In this document: positions 9,213 to 20,616 of the stretch, in pieces
How positions within the stretch are numbered: position 1 is the first letter of the stretch
Layout: each line of letters opens with the position of its first letter
Origin: Zizania palustris
Lineage: Eukaryota; Streptophyta; Magnoliopsida; Poales; Poaceae
Assembly (NCBI GenBank): GCA_019279435.1
Contig: JAAALK010000086.1
Location: 3,658,001 to 3,722,000, forward strand
Direction: 5' to 3'
Length of the DNA: 64,000 bases
Made by a program: the position numbers and the translations under genes
The notes under the pieces: generated by a model
What the model was told of the DNA's origin: nothing
Databases searched by the model: none
What the model saw: only the letters and a program-made list of their open reading frames with translations

Positions 9213-12200
9213 CTAAGCGTAATAACGCTTAAGGTGCTCTGTAGGCCATGCATGCTTCAACTCTTCCCCTTCTAAATTAGCTAATTTAAATGAGCCGGGG
9301 TGCCCTGAGCGTAGGATAATATATGGTCCTTCCCATTAATTTCCTAGCTTCCCCGGGGCTATTACACTTCGCAAAACTAAATGACCTGGCTTAAGCTCGC
9401 TCAGCTTTATCTTCGGGTCATACCATGTTTTTGTTTGGTCTTGGTACTTCGTCAGATTGGTGACAGCTCGAAGCCTTATTTCTTCTGACAAGTCCAGCAA
9501 AGTGTTTCTCTCACCTTCATCTCCAGGTTCTACTACGCGAAGGGATCCACCCTTGAGCTCCGTAGGAGTCATGGCCTCATCTCCGAATAGCAGCCTGAAT
9601 GGGGTGAAGCCTGTGGACCTAGCTTGAGTGGTCCGAATGGACCATAAAATCTTAGGGAGTTCTTCGGTCCACAGCCCCTTGGCCAACCAGACAATCCTTC
9701 GATTCAGACCGGAGAGAATATTCCCGTTGGCTTGCTCGACGGCTCTGTTGGATTTTGGGTGGTGAACTACTGCGAAGCATAACTTGATGCCCAGTTCTTC
9801 ACAAAATTCTTTAAATGTTTCAACTTCGAACTGGGTTCCATTATCCACAGTTAGCTCCCTTGGCACTTTGAACCTACATATGATATTTTGCTAGAAAATT
9901 TTTTGCACATTTCTTGATGTGATAGCAGTTAGGGGTTCTGCTTCGACCCACTTAGAAAAATATTCAATTGCTACCACTGCAAACTTCAAGCTGTCTTTTG
10001 CCATTGGAAAAGGGCCAATGAGATCCATTTCCCATCGTGCCATTGGCCACACCGGGGCAATAACTTGAAGTGGTACTAGTGGACGGTGGCTCTGTCTTCC
10101 CATCCATTGGCATCCTTGACAGGTTCGAACCAATTCCTCCGCATCTCTTACAATTGTCGGCCAGTAGAACCCCTGACGAAGTGCCTTTCCTGCTAGAGCA
10201 CGGGGGGCTAGGTGGCTTCCACATAAACCTTCGTGAATGTCCCGAAGTATATCTTGGCCTTCGAGTTGTGAAATGCACCGGAGTAGGGGAGAACAAACTC
10301 CAGCTTTGTATAACATTCCATTGATAAGCTTATAAATTTGAGCCCTTGCTTCCAACCTTCGGAAATCCAGAACTTCTGACGAAACTTCGCTGTTTTGCAA
10401 GACATCCATTATCGGAGCCCACCAATCTGTAGCTGGGATGCAAAGGACTTCTGCGGAGGGTAATTGATTTAATGTAGGCTTGACTAGTTCTTCATAGAAA
10501 GCACCCTCCGGGAGATCCAATGCTCCGACTGCAGCCTTCGCTAGAATGTCTGCAAGTTGATTATCAGCTCGAGGGATACTTCAAACAGAAAATCCTTTGA
10601 ATATTGCTTCTGTCTTGCGGATTTCCTCCAGATAGTTTGCCAGATGTGGGTTCCTTGCTTGAAAGCTTTTGTCAACATGCCCTGCGGCGACTTGGGAATT
10701 TGTTTTAATTATTATCCTTGCTTCTCCAAGTGCCTTTGCCTTTCGGAGGCCTAGCAGGATTCCTTCGTACTCTGCGATATTATTGGTGGTCTTAAAGTTC
10801 AGCCTCGTAGAATACATGGCCTTTTGCCCTGACAGCGATATTATTACAGCTCCGGCAACAGATGCCTGATAAGCTCCGTTAGAAAAAGTTGTCCATAGAC
10901 CTTCGGAGGGTTCTTCCGGATCCCAAACTACAGATGGAGTCCACTCTGCTATGAAGTCAGCTATAATCTGGGATTTGATAGATGTTCTCGCTGTGAAGGA
11001 AATTCCAAAGAGGGCTAGCTCGACAGCCCATTTTCCGATCCTACACGTAGAATCTTTTCTCTGAAGCATATCACCAAGGGCATACGAGGTAGGAACGATT
11101 AGGTTATGTGCTAGAGAGTAATGCCTTAGCTTCCGCGAGGCCATTACTAAAGCATAAGAAAAATTCTCGAGCTCGGAGTATCTTGTCTTTGCTCCGGACA
11201 AAGCTTCTGAGACGAAATAAACTGAGTTTTGCACCAGCTTTCCCTTAAGCTCAACTTCTCTAACCAATACTGCACTTACTGTGGAGCCCGTTGCTGCAAG
11301 ATAAAGGAGAGTTTCTTCCAGGAGGGGCACAGTAAGTGTCGATAGGCTTCTGAGGTATTCTTTGATATCATCGAAGCTCTTCTGGCACTCCGGCGTCTAG
11401 TTGAAACTTTCAGACCCCTTCAGAGCTTTAAAAATTGGAAGGCTTCGCTTCGCTGATCTGGCCAGGAATCTGCTGAGAGCTACGAGCCGTCCTGTTAGCT
11501 TCTGGACTTGCTTCAAATTTTCTGGTGGAGCCATTCTTTGCAATGCACTTATCTGCGTTGGGCTAGCTTCGATTCCCCTACTCAAAACTAAGTACCCTAG
11601 CAGTTTTCCTGCTTGCACCCCGAATATACATTTTTCAGGGTTGAGGCGGACTCCACATGCTCGGAGGCTCTCAAATGTTTCAGCTAAGTCTTGGCTATGC
11701 TGGTGCTTTACAGCACTCTTTATTACAATGTCATCCATATAGGCTTCAAAATTTTGGCCTATTTGGTGACCTAGAGCCTTAGCTATCAAACGTGAGAATG
11801 TGGCTCCGGCATTCCGCAAGCCAAAAGGCATTCTTACATAACAAAATACTCCGGATGGGGTTATGAAACTTGTCTTGGCTTCGTCCTCGCGCTTTAGGCA
11901 GACTTGATGATAACCGGAGTAAGCATCCATGAAACTCAGTAATTCAGAGCCAGCCGTAGAATCCACTAGCTAGTCTATTCGGGGCATAGGGTAGGGGTCT
12001 CACGGGCATGCTTTATTTAATGATGTAAAATCAATGCACATGTGCCATTTGTCGGAGCCCTTTTTCCTAACAAAAACAGGGTTAGCCAACCACTCCGTGT
12101 GGGCTACTTCCCTGATGATGCCAGCCCTTAACAATTTTTCCACTTCTATCTTGGCGAGGTCTGCCCTCTTTGCAGACAGCTTACGGAGCCCTTGGCGTAC

Positions 12201-13093
12201 TGGCCTAGCCTTCGGGTTGACAAGAAGGCTATGCTCGATGATACTCCGGTCAACCCCGGTGATGTCTTCGTCAGTCCAGGCAAAGATGTCCAAATTTTGC
12301 TTGACTTCTTCCAACGAGGTAGCTATCTCCGGAGATAGCCCCTTGCCGAACTGTATTGTGTATTCTTTGCCATCCTTCAAAATTATCTTCGTGATGACAT
12401 CACCTTCCAGGCTTGGCTTGAGGGAAAGGCCCTTCGAGGAGTTCGAAGACTCTAGAACCTCCTCGGTGTGCTCCATCACACTATGTACTTGTCGAGGGTC
12501 CAATGGCTGGCCGTGGCCATACTCTGTTTTTTGGGCGACAGATTGGTCTCCTGAAATAGTGAGAACTCCACCTTGCGTGGGCATCTTGAGACATAGATAG
12601 TTGTGATGTGCTACAGCCCCAAACTGGTTCAGCATCCCCCGTCCAAAAATTGCGTTGTAGGCATATGGGGCCTCGACGACGTCGAAGATCACCTCTTCCA
12701 CCCTGGCCAAGGGCCCCTCTCTGAAGGCAACCTCGAGGCCTATTTGGTTGAGGGCATCGAGAGGCGGACCTATGAAACCTTGAAGTGGCTGTGCCGTCGG
12801 AAGTAAATGCCTCCGAGGAATGCACATCTGATCGAAGGCCTGGACAAAAAGTATGTCTGCGGAGCTCCCGCCGTCCACCAGGATCCTTCGAACTTCCACC
12901 CCAGCTATATCTGTTGAAATGACCAAGGGGTCAGCATGGGGGAACTTCACCCCCACAACATCATTGGCAGTAAAGGAAATAGGTACATGAGACCATTCGG
13001 GCATTCCCTCCGTGGAATTCGAGGTCCCTATGTGTCCTACTTCGCGGACGTATTCTCGCCGCTACCTTTTGGACATGTTACCGAGGGTCCCCC
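9213..13093 (-). pseudogene. Element A pol (protease, RT, RNase H, second RNase H, integrase)
   Basis: Read from 13093 down to a TAG at 9213-9215. Protease carries LVDGGSSADILF near 12870. RT follows, with FTSLNKACP near 12010 and YMDD near 11735. The first RNase H region is about 11320-10930. A second, archaeal-type RNase H (SNGAYQASVAG through AEYEGILLGLRKAKA) covers about 10890-10560. Integrase has an HHCC finger (HEGLCGSH..CQGCQ, about 10240-10100), a catalytic Asp in MDLIGP near 10020, VDNGTQF near 9845, and a Glu near 9710. Stops include CGA to TGA and CAG to TAG next to the PYPMPRID block (about 11995-11965), and others near 11395, 10575 and 9335. The dual RNase H marks the Tat lineage. 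Gag lies across the element C insertion at 32.8-34.4 kb. Confidence 0.88.
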
Positions 13094-14083
13094 TGTTGAT
13101 AGCAAAAAATGGCATTAATGGCTAAATTGTCAAAATATCAATTTTGGTTATTTGGGCCAAAAATACACATGTCCAGGGTCAGGCCGAAGCCCTATAGGGC
13201 CGAAGGTCCATTGGGCTATGGGCTCCGAAAGCCTCTAGCCAGCCCATGGCCTTTGGCCAGGAAGCCTTCAGAGGCGCACGCAGCCAAAGCTTCGGCCCGA
13301 GGAGCAGGCTTCGACGGGCCTGGTCGGAGCCCACTTCGGTAGAGAAAGAGTTGGATACAATTCCGGCTAAGTTTTTTATCTCTATCCAAGCTAAAATATA
13401 GCAGATTAGATCAGAAGTTTGGCCCTATAAATAGAGAGGCGAGGCTAGCTTATAGAGCCCCCCAACACAAATCAACACAAAGCCCTAGCTTTGATCGCAT
13501 TTATTTACCTTTACTTCTATGTACCTCTTCGTGGGTTCGCCTGGAAGCCCTCCGCCGGGAACAGTGGTAACCCTTGTTACTTCGCTTGTGAAGTATCCGT
13601 TAATCTACGTAATAGATTGCTATCGCCTTGTTACTTCTCTTGTGAAGTATCCATTAATCTACGTAATAGATTGCTATCGCCTTGTTACTTCGCCTATGAA
13701 GTATCCGCTAATCTGCGTAACAGATTGCTACCTTCGCTACTAGTGCAAAACTTAGCAGAATTCGGTCCTCAGGCCGAATTGGTACCTCAAATGCTCTTTG
13801 TTGCAGGTTCCCACGTTCGGAGCTACTTTGTCGGAGGTGTCCAGAGCTAAGAGATCGGTTTTGGAGGTCGTCAGGACACCCTTCGGCGCGACTACAGGCT
13901 TCGACAATAGGCTTCGCCAGCACACTTCATCACAACAGGCTTCGCCATGATCGTACTCCACATCGGACAAAGTTACGCCCACGCCCGGCCCTTGTGTCAT
14001 CACTTTGTAATTTGCCGTATCGGAGACCTCACGCCGAACCCTGCCGTTCGGAGGTGATTTCGCGTCCAGATCTGTTCGAAGTA
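13094..14083 (+). repeat. Element C 5' LTR, left part
   Basis: Starts TGTTGATAGCAAAAAATGGC, like 31476, and is broken at 14083 by element B. It resumes at 25224 or 25229, depending on which duplication copy is counted. A CCTATAAATAGAG TATA-like box lies at about 13424-13436. The total LTR length, with one duplication copy, is about 1327 bp. Confidence 0.92.
13573..13735. repeat. 54-bp tandem repeat in C 5' LTR, three copies
   Basis: CTTGTTACTTC recurs at 13573, 13627 and 13681, a 54-bp period. Each unit contains two small inverted repeats, a TTACTTC/GAAGTA pair and AATCTA...TAGATT. Three units are also present in C's 3' LTR (about 31972-32130), but only two in each LTR of element D. Confidence 0.9.
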
Positions 14084-14579
14084 TGTTGGGGGAAAATATT
14101 CCATCTTCAGGGTTATTGCAGTAACAGGACAAAGGCCGGTGATTAAGTCAAAGGTTTCCAGCATATAACTCCGGGGATACAGTAGATCAAGTTCGAAGTA
14201 TGGAGACGGATTCTAGTTCGGAGTATATCTTCGAACTTGGACCCTTCCGGGAGTTACTTTGCCAGCTAAGATGGAAGACTTATCTTCTTTCTCATTAGAT
14301 TAGTCTTTTACCATTTTATCCCTATTAAGGGTACCGAATAGTTTCCACTATGTCGGTGGTAATAGAGGGGTAAAAGGGTATTTTCCTTAATGTTTGGGCC
14401 TATAAATACCCCCCGTTTTACCCTGTAATACGGACCGAATACAAGTTATTCAATACACATCTTCGAACTATTTTAAGCTATTATCCAATTCGGAGGCTTG
14501 AAATAGTTTACTTCACAAACACTTTGTTTGTTAGTTTCTAATCTTCAGAAACCTATTAGCGTAATCTTTTACACCAACA
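14084..14579 (+). repeat. Element B 5' LTR
   Basis: Runs from TGTTGGGGG to ACACCAACA. A TATA-like CCTATAAATACC at about 14399-14410 lies in a GGGCCTATAAATA context, followed by R-like sequence. It matches the 3' LTR at 24728-25223 apart from about 17 substitutions. Confidence 0.95.
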
Positions 14580-14581
14580 GT

Positions 14582-14599
14582 TGGCGCCGTCCGTGGGGA
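14582..14599 (+). other. Element B primer-binding site
   Basis: TGGCGCCGTCCGTGGGGA starts 2 nt after the LTR, where minus-strand DNA synthesis is primed. The TGGCGCC...GGGGA form resembles tRNA 3' ends such as tRNA-Asp, but the exact tRNA was not checked. Element A has a decayed version at 34455-34472 with two CpG losses. Confidence 0.8.
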
Positions 14600-14641
14600 A
14601 CCTAGTCCAAAAAACTTCGTTCTCTACCAAGTTCTCAAACC

Positions 14642-16227
14642 ATGCCTCCTAAGCGGAGTGCAGGTGGTAATCTTGTTCGGAGGTCTCCTCGGACCTCCAG
14701 AGCAAGATCTTCAAACACAGTTGAGGTCGGAGGACCTTCGACGTTTCCTCCACCTCAAACTCCGGAAGGGATTCCCCTTCCTCGAGCATACGGAGTTCCT
14801 CCGCCAACTCCATCTATACTTCGGCCAGCCGGAGTCCCTCTTCCACCTCAAGTTCCACTTCGAACCGATCCCTACAGTTCTCAAGACCCGGAAGATCCTT
14901 CCGGAGGAGATGAAGACGGTCTTGGTGATACGGCCGCTCAAATGGCCAGTCTCCAAGCTGAAGTAGCAAGGTGGCAGCAAGAAGCCGCAGATAGGCTTCG
15001 TTCTCAGCCCACCCCAGTCATCCCTGAAGTGCCCGAAGATGACGAATTTATTTATCCCGAAGCCCCGGAGAACGCGTCCTTCGACACCGAATCTCCGCTG
15101 CATCCTGAGTTGCAGAAAGTGCGCTTCGATCCTAAGTTTAAAACTTTGAAGCTTTGCAAATATTCCGTAGATGAAGATCCTGGAGAGTTTTCCCGTTCTT
15201 ATGCATTAGCAATTGAAGCCAGCGGGGGAGTGCGAGATACTATGGCCAAATGTTTTCCCCTAGCCCTCCAAGGAGTGGCTTTGTGGTGGTTCTGGTCTCT
15301 GAAGCCAAGATCAATCAGTTCATGGGGGCAGTTGAGGAAGAAGTTTGTGAGTAACTTTCAGGGTACCTTCGTACCCCCAATGTCAACAGGAAGCCTTTTC
15401 CAGGTGACGTAGCTTCCCGGAGAGACCTTAAGACAGTATTTCAAGCACTTCGCTCATACGAAGTCGCAAATTCGAGGGTTATCTACGTCTTCGGTAGTTG
15501 ACGCAACTCGAGAGGGAGTTATTCATGCAGGCCTCCTTGATAAACTTCACCGGAAAAATATATCTTCTGTTTCTCAGTTGATGTCTTATTTCGAAGAGTA
15601 TGCAAGGTCAGAAGAGGGATGGCTTCGGAGAACTGCTGCAACTCCGTCAATAGTGCAAGAAGTTAAGTTGGAAGTAAAAACTTTGGCACAGCCGCAAGGG
15701 CCTAGCTTCGAAGTTCAGCATGACAGGCGTCGGGGGCAAAAGCATCCTCGTTCGGAAGTTTTGAACATTGCACCCCCGCAGAAGTTTACCTAAAGGGCTC
15801 TGCAACCTTCAGGAAGCAAGACCAGCGGCTGGAGGCCGCCAGGGAAACCGGCTGGCAAAGCCCAGGCCTTTTTCTGCTGTATCCATGGTGAAAATCGGAG
15901 TCACGCAACTTACGCGTGCAAATCTATACTTGCCTTGAGAGGAGAGTACTTGGAAAGAACTTCGGGTAGAGGCACTATTGACTGAGTTTCGGCTGAAGTG
16001 CGTCCGGAGCCTATCCAGGCTGTGGCGCGAATAGAAAACTTCGATCCGGCAAGACGCCCTCCGGTGGTCAATGTTATGCCACCTCCGAAGCAAGAAGAGG
16101 CGCAAGATCAAGGAAAAAGAGTAGTCCTCCCTATCTCCGGAGGAGGGACCCTCGGAAGTATGTCAAAGAGGCAGAGAAGAGAATATGTTAGAGAAGTGGG
16201 CCATGTTGGAACCTCTTCATCGGCAGT
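14642..16227 (+). pseudogene. gag: Element B gag
   Basis: Opens at ATG 14642 (MPPKRSAGGNLVRRSP), 62 nt after the LTR. A Pro/Ser-rich amino half reaches about residue 135. It is followed by a retrotransposon gag domain with FDPKFKTLKL and ASGGVRDTMAKCF..ALQGVALWWF (about 15124-15300) and FVSNFQGTFVPPMSTGSLFQV (about 15346-15408). A TAG at 15410 replaces the Gln codon present in A (CAG to TAG). Further stops occur near 15791 and 15979. A zinc-knuckle-like Cys/His cluster lies near 15870-15920 (FFCCIHGENRSH...YAC). It forms virus-like particles in intact relatives; this copy cannot make full-length protein. Confidence 0.85.
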
Positions 16228-17302
16228 TGCTATGCCCGAATGGTCCCATGTGCCAATATCTTTTTCCGCAGATGATGCAGCTGGTATAAAATTTCCACAT
16301 GCAGACCCACTTGTCATCACTGCCGACATAGCAGGAACTGAGGTTCGAAGAGTGCTAATTGACGGATGGAGTTCAGTGGATATTATTTTTGTCCAAGCCT
16401 TTGATCAACTCTACATCTCCAGAAAGCATCTTCTCCCAGCAGCCCGTCCTTTACAAGGCTTTGCAAGACCCCCTCTTGAAGCCCTCGGCCAAATTGGCCT
16501 GGAAGTTACTTTCGGAGAGGGGCCACTGGCCAGGACAGAGGAAGTGATCTTCGATGTTGTGGATGCTCCATATGCATACAATGTCATCTTCGGAAGAGGC
16601 ATGTTAAATAAATTCGGAGCTGTGGCGCATCATAATTACTTATGTATGAAGATGCCCACATAGGCGGGAGTGCTCACTGTTTTTGGAGATCAGGCCATTG
16701 CGCGAAGAGCGGAGTATGGTCATGGCCCTCCTCTTGACCCGAGACAGGTAAACAATGTGCAATATAATCTAGAAGATTTTTCTGCTCCTAGTGAATCTTC
16801 GAAGAAATCCTTCCCAAGACCAAGTCCCGAAGGAGAGATTGCAACGAAGGTTATTGCCAAAGATGGCAAGGAATATTCATTTCAATTTGCTAAAGACTTG
16901 CCTCCAGAAGTTGCTACATCCTTAGAGAAAGTAGTTGAGGAGAATTTAGATGTCTTTGCTTGGTCTGATGAAGACATCACCGGAGTCAGTCGGGACATTA
17001 TTGAACACAGTCTACTTGTGAACCCGAAGGCTCGGCCTGTTCGGCAAGGACTCCGGAAGTTGTCTACAAAGAGAGCTATCCTTGCTAAAGACGAAGTTGA
17101 AAAGTTGCTGAAGGCTGGGATTATCAGAGAAGTGTCTCATATGGAGTGGTTAGCCAACCCAGTCTTCGTTAGGAAGAAATCTTCCGAGAAGTGGCGCATG
17201 TGTATTGACTTTACATCCCTGAATAAAGCATGCCCCGCAACCCCTACCCCATGCCCCGAATTGATCAATTGGTCGACTCCACTACCGGTTCGGAGTTATT
17301 AA
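16228..17302 (+). pseudogene. pol: Element B protease and RT amino-terminal part
   Basis: Continues the gag frame through PEWSHVPISF (about 16240) to the protease active-site block LIDGWSS near 16358-16378. Here the second Gly of the DGG seen in A is Trp. A TAG at 16661 again matches a Gln codon in A. RT begins near 16990 with HSLLVNPKARPVRQGLRKLS, EVEKLLKAGIIREV and WRMCIDFTSLNKACP (about 17190-17233). A C-run in the ACP codons is one base shorter than expected, which shifts the frame. The true continuation runs in the overlapping frame that starts at 17230. Confidence 0.85.
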
Positions 17303-19341
17303 GCTTCCTCGACGCGTATTCCGACTATCATCAAATCTGGTTAAAGCGCGAAGATGAAATCAAGACAAGCTTCGTAACTCCTTCAGGAGTCTTTTTTTAT
17401 GTAAGAATGCCCTTTGGCTTAAGAAACATCGGGGCTACTTTTTCGAGGTTAATTGCTAAGGCTCTAGGTCATCAATTAGGTTGTAATGTAGAGGCCTATA
17501 TGGATGATATTGTAATAAAGAGTGCTTTAAAGCACCAACATGGCCTAGACTTAGCAGAAACATTCAATAGCCTTCGGGCATGTGGGATCCGTCTTAACCC
17601 CGAAAAATGTATCTTCGGGGCGCAGGCTGGAAAATTGTTAGGGTATCTAGTTTCAAGCAGAGGGATCGAAGCTAGCCCCACTCAGATAACTGCGTTGCAG
17701 AGGATGGCTCCCCCAGAGAATTTAAAGCAAGTGCAAAAGCTGACCGATCGTCTTGCAGCACTTAGCAGATTCCTAGCAAGGTCTGCGGAGAGAAGTTTGC
17801 CCATTTTCAAAGCATTGAAAGGGTCCGAAGATTTTGCATGGACACCGGAGTGTCAAAAGAGCTTCGAAGATATTAAGAATTATCTCAGTAACCTTGCTAC
17901 ACTCACGGTGCCTGTTGCGGACGAAACCCTACTCCTCTACCTTGCAGCTACTGACTCTGCTGTCAGTGCAGTCTTTGTCAGAGAGGTTGATTTCAACGGG
18001 AAGTTGGTACAGAATCCAGTTTATTTTGTGTCCGAAGCATTGTCCGGAGCAAAAACAAGATATTCCGAGCTTGAGAAATTCACTTATGCTCTGATAATGG
18101 CTTTGAGGAAGCTAAGGCATTATTTCTTGGCACATAATGTAATTGTACCAACTTCGTATCCTTTGGGAGATATGCTCCGAAGTAAGGATTCCACTGGAAG
18201 AATTGGGAAGTGGGCTGTTGAGTTAGCACCCTTCGGCATATCCTTTGTGGCAAGAACAACAATTAAGTCACAAGTGTTGGCGGACTTCGTGGCAGAATGG
18301 ACTCCCCCTGCAGCATGGGCTCCAGAAAAGCCAAGTGAAGGGATTTGGACTATTTATTCTGATGGAGCTTTCCAAGCATCTGGAGCAGGTGTCGGAGCTG
18401 TGATAATTTCGCCTTCAGGACAAAAGGCACTGTACTCCGCAAGACTCAACTTTAAGTCTACCAATAATACAGCGGAGTATGAGGGAATTTTATTGGGACT
18501 TCGAAAGGCACGTGCTCTAAGGGCTACAAGAGTTGTTATTAAAACAGATTCTCAGATTGTAGCAGGGCACATAGACAAGAGCTTCCAAGTTCGACATCCA
18601 CAGTTTGCAAAGTACTTAGAAGAAATCCGAAAGATCGAAGCAGCATTTAAAGGGATTTCCATTCGGAGTATACCTAGAGAAGAAAATATGCAAGCTGACA
18701 TCTTAGCAAAAGCTGTAGCCGGAGCTATGGACATACCCAAAGAAGCTTTTTATGAAGAACTCAGTACACCTTCGGTGCCACAAATTCCTGCTGCGGAAGT
18801 CCTTTGCATTCCAAGTACAGATTGGCGAAGTTCAATCATAGAATTGTTGCAAGGAGAAGCAAATATGTCTGAAGGGCCGCAACTTTTGAGGTTAAAGTTT
18901 AGAACTCGGAATTATCACATAATCAACGGTATTTTATACAAGGCCGGAAGTCATCGCCCACCAACAGCTCTTCAAGTCATTGCCCCAGTATGGCCCATGG
19001 CCAGATGGGGCATGGATCTTATTGGTCCCTTCCCAGCAGCAAAAGGAAATTTGAAGTTCGCAGTGGTAGCAATCGAATACTTTTCAAAGTGGGTCGAAGC
19101 AGAGCCCCTAACAGCTATCACTTCGAATAATGTTCAAAAAATTTTCTGGAAGAATATTATATGTCGGTTCGGAGTGCCTCGGCAGCTAACAGTGGATAAT
19201 GGAACACAGTTTGATGTAGAACCCTTCAGGAAATTTTGTGAAGACCTAGGCATTCAACTATGTTTTGCTGCAGTAAGACATCCTCAATCTAATGGAGCTA
19301 TTGAAAGAGCCAATGGTAATATATTGTTAGGGCTGAGTTGA
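17230..19341 (+). pseudogene. pol: Element B RT, two RNase H domains, integrase core (zinc finger deleted)
   Basis: This 703-codon open frame is the longest gypsy pol piece in the window. RT fingers and palm include the YMDD box at 17497-17508. The first RNase H covers about 17930-18290. The second, archaeal-type RNase H (YSDGAFQASG..NNTAEYEGILLGLRKARA, ending with a DILAKAVAG motif) covers about 18350-18730. Integrase retains the catalytic Asp in MDLIGP (about 19011-19030), VDNGTQF (about 19192) and Glu in IERAN (about 19302). Compared with element A, roughly 65-70 residues holding the HHCC zinc finger are missing in frame at about 18945 (YKAG joined to SHRP). TGA at 19339 matches an Arg codon in A (CGA to TGA). 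Confidence 0.9.
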
Positions 19342-19827
19342 AGAATAGTGAGATTGGCAAAAGGATTGTGGACCAAAGAGCTCCCAAATATCCTATGGTC
19401 CATCCAGACAACTCGGACAAGATCTACCAGCTTCACTCCTTTCAGACTATTATTTGGAGATGAAGCTATGATACCAACAGAGCTCAAAGGAGGATCACTT
19501 CGTAGCACCGAACCGGAAATAGAAGGAGAAAGGCAAACTTCGCTGGATTTAACAGAAGAGACAAGACTTCGAGCTGTGGCAAATTTGTCAAAGTATCAGC
19601 AGGAGACGAAGACTTGGTTCGACCCGAAGGTCAAGATTAATGAACTTAGGCTAAGTCATCTCGTTTTGCGAAGTATCATAGCGCCAGGAAAATTAGAAAA
19701 TAAGTGGGAAGGTCCATATTTATTTGTTCGCTCAGGGCGTCCTGGTTCTTTTAAGTTAGCTAATTTGGAAGGTGAAGAGTTAGCGCATACATGGCATACG
19801 GAGCACCTAAAGCGATACTTCGCATAG
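19342..19827 (+). pseudogene. pol: Element B integrase C-terminal region
   Basis: Same frame continued after the TGA at 19339. It contains RLAKGLWTKELP, FTPFRLLFGDEAM (about 19435), a coil-forming LTEETRLRAVANLSKYQ stretch, and the integrase C-terminal fold PGKLENKWEGPYLFVRSG. It ends EHLKRYFA with TAG at 19825. Element A has the same order. In intact elements it is the DNA-binding end of integrase. Confidence 0.88.
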
Positions 19828-20616
19828 GGGCTCCTTGTAATCATTTGTAAACACTTTCTGAATCAATAAAGCATATGGTTCAGATAATGCCTACCCCTCA
19901 TAAACTTCCCAATTCCTAGTGGACGCACTAGAATAGCGGAGTTGACTGAGAGGGAAGTGTCATTAATTTGAATCATATTTTCGGACTTCGGACCACTGGT
20001 CTGAAGTTTCCGACGTGGTGGGCTGAAATAATCCGGAGTCCAAGCCACCAGCTTGTAGGCATCCATAAAAAGAGCCTGAGACCACAGAATGCAGAGTCCA
20101 AGCCACCGGCTGGTAGACATCCGTAAAGAGAGTCCAAGGAGACCAAATGATGTGGAGTCCAAGCCACCGGCTTGTAGGCATCCGTAAAAAGAGTCTAAAG
20201 AGACCACTGCGAACTCCAAACCACTGGTTTGACAGAATTCGCAAAAAGAGTCGAAGGAGGCCAAAACAAAACAGAGTTTGAGCTCATGAGCTTCGAATGT
20301 CTGTTAAAAAAGTCCAAAGTGACAAATCATTTAGGACACTAAAGTGTCCGGAAAGTTGTCCAAAATGATTTCTTTCAAAACATAAGGTACTAAGTTACCG
20401 ATCTTCAGACTCCAAATAGTCGAAGACATTTTATAAAATTTTAATCAATCTTTAAATTGCTGAGGGGCTCCGAACCCCCAAAATTTTACTCCTAAGTTTT
20501 TCTTTGCGCCTAACCATCTTTGAATACAGTTCGAAGCTGCTTACGCCCAAAGAGGGGCTGGGAAATAGGGAGACAATTTTAAATCGATATTTATTATTCG
20601 AACAAATATGATTACA
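19828..20616. repeat. Element B post-pol spacer with about 60-bp tandem repeats
   Basis: Non-coding spacer between pol and the antisense gene. GAGTCCAAGCCACC recurs at about 20036, 20094 and 20155, with a fourth, diverged copy near 20212. The spacing is 58-61 bp. Each unit holds AGCCACCGGCTTGTAGGCATCCGTAAA-like sequence. Its unit length and sequence differ from the 116-bp array of A at the same place. Confidence 0.8.

Noticed and set aside
13573..13735. CRISPR-like look of repeated palindromic units
   Set aside because: Units are directly adjacent with no variable spacers, and the context is a plant LTR.
13491..13850. ORFs with repeated LVKYPLIYVIDCYR peptides in the C LTRs
   Set aside because: This is the translation of the 54-bp tandem repeat (exactly 18 codons) in a non-coding LTR. 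Periodicity explains the open frame.
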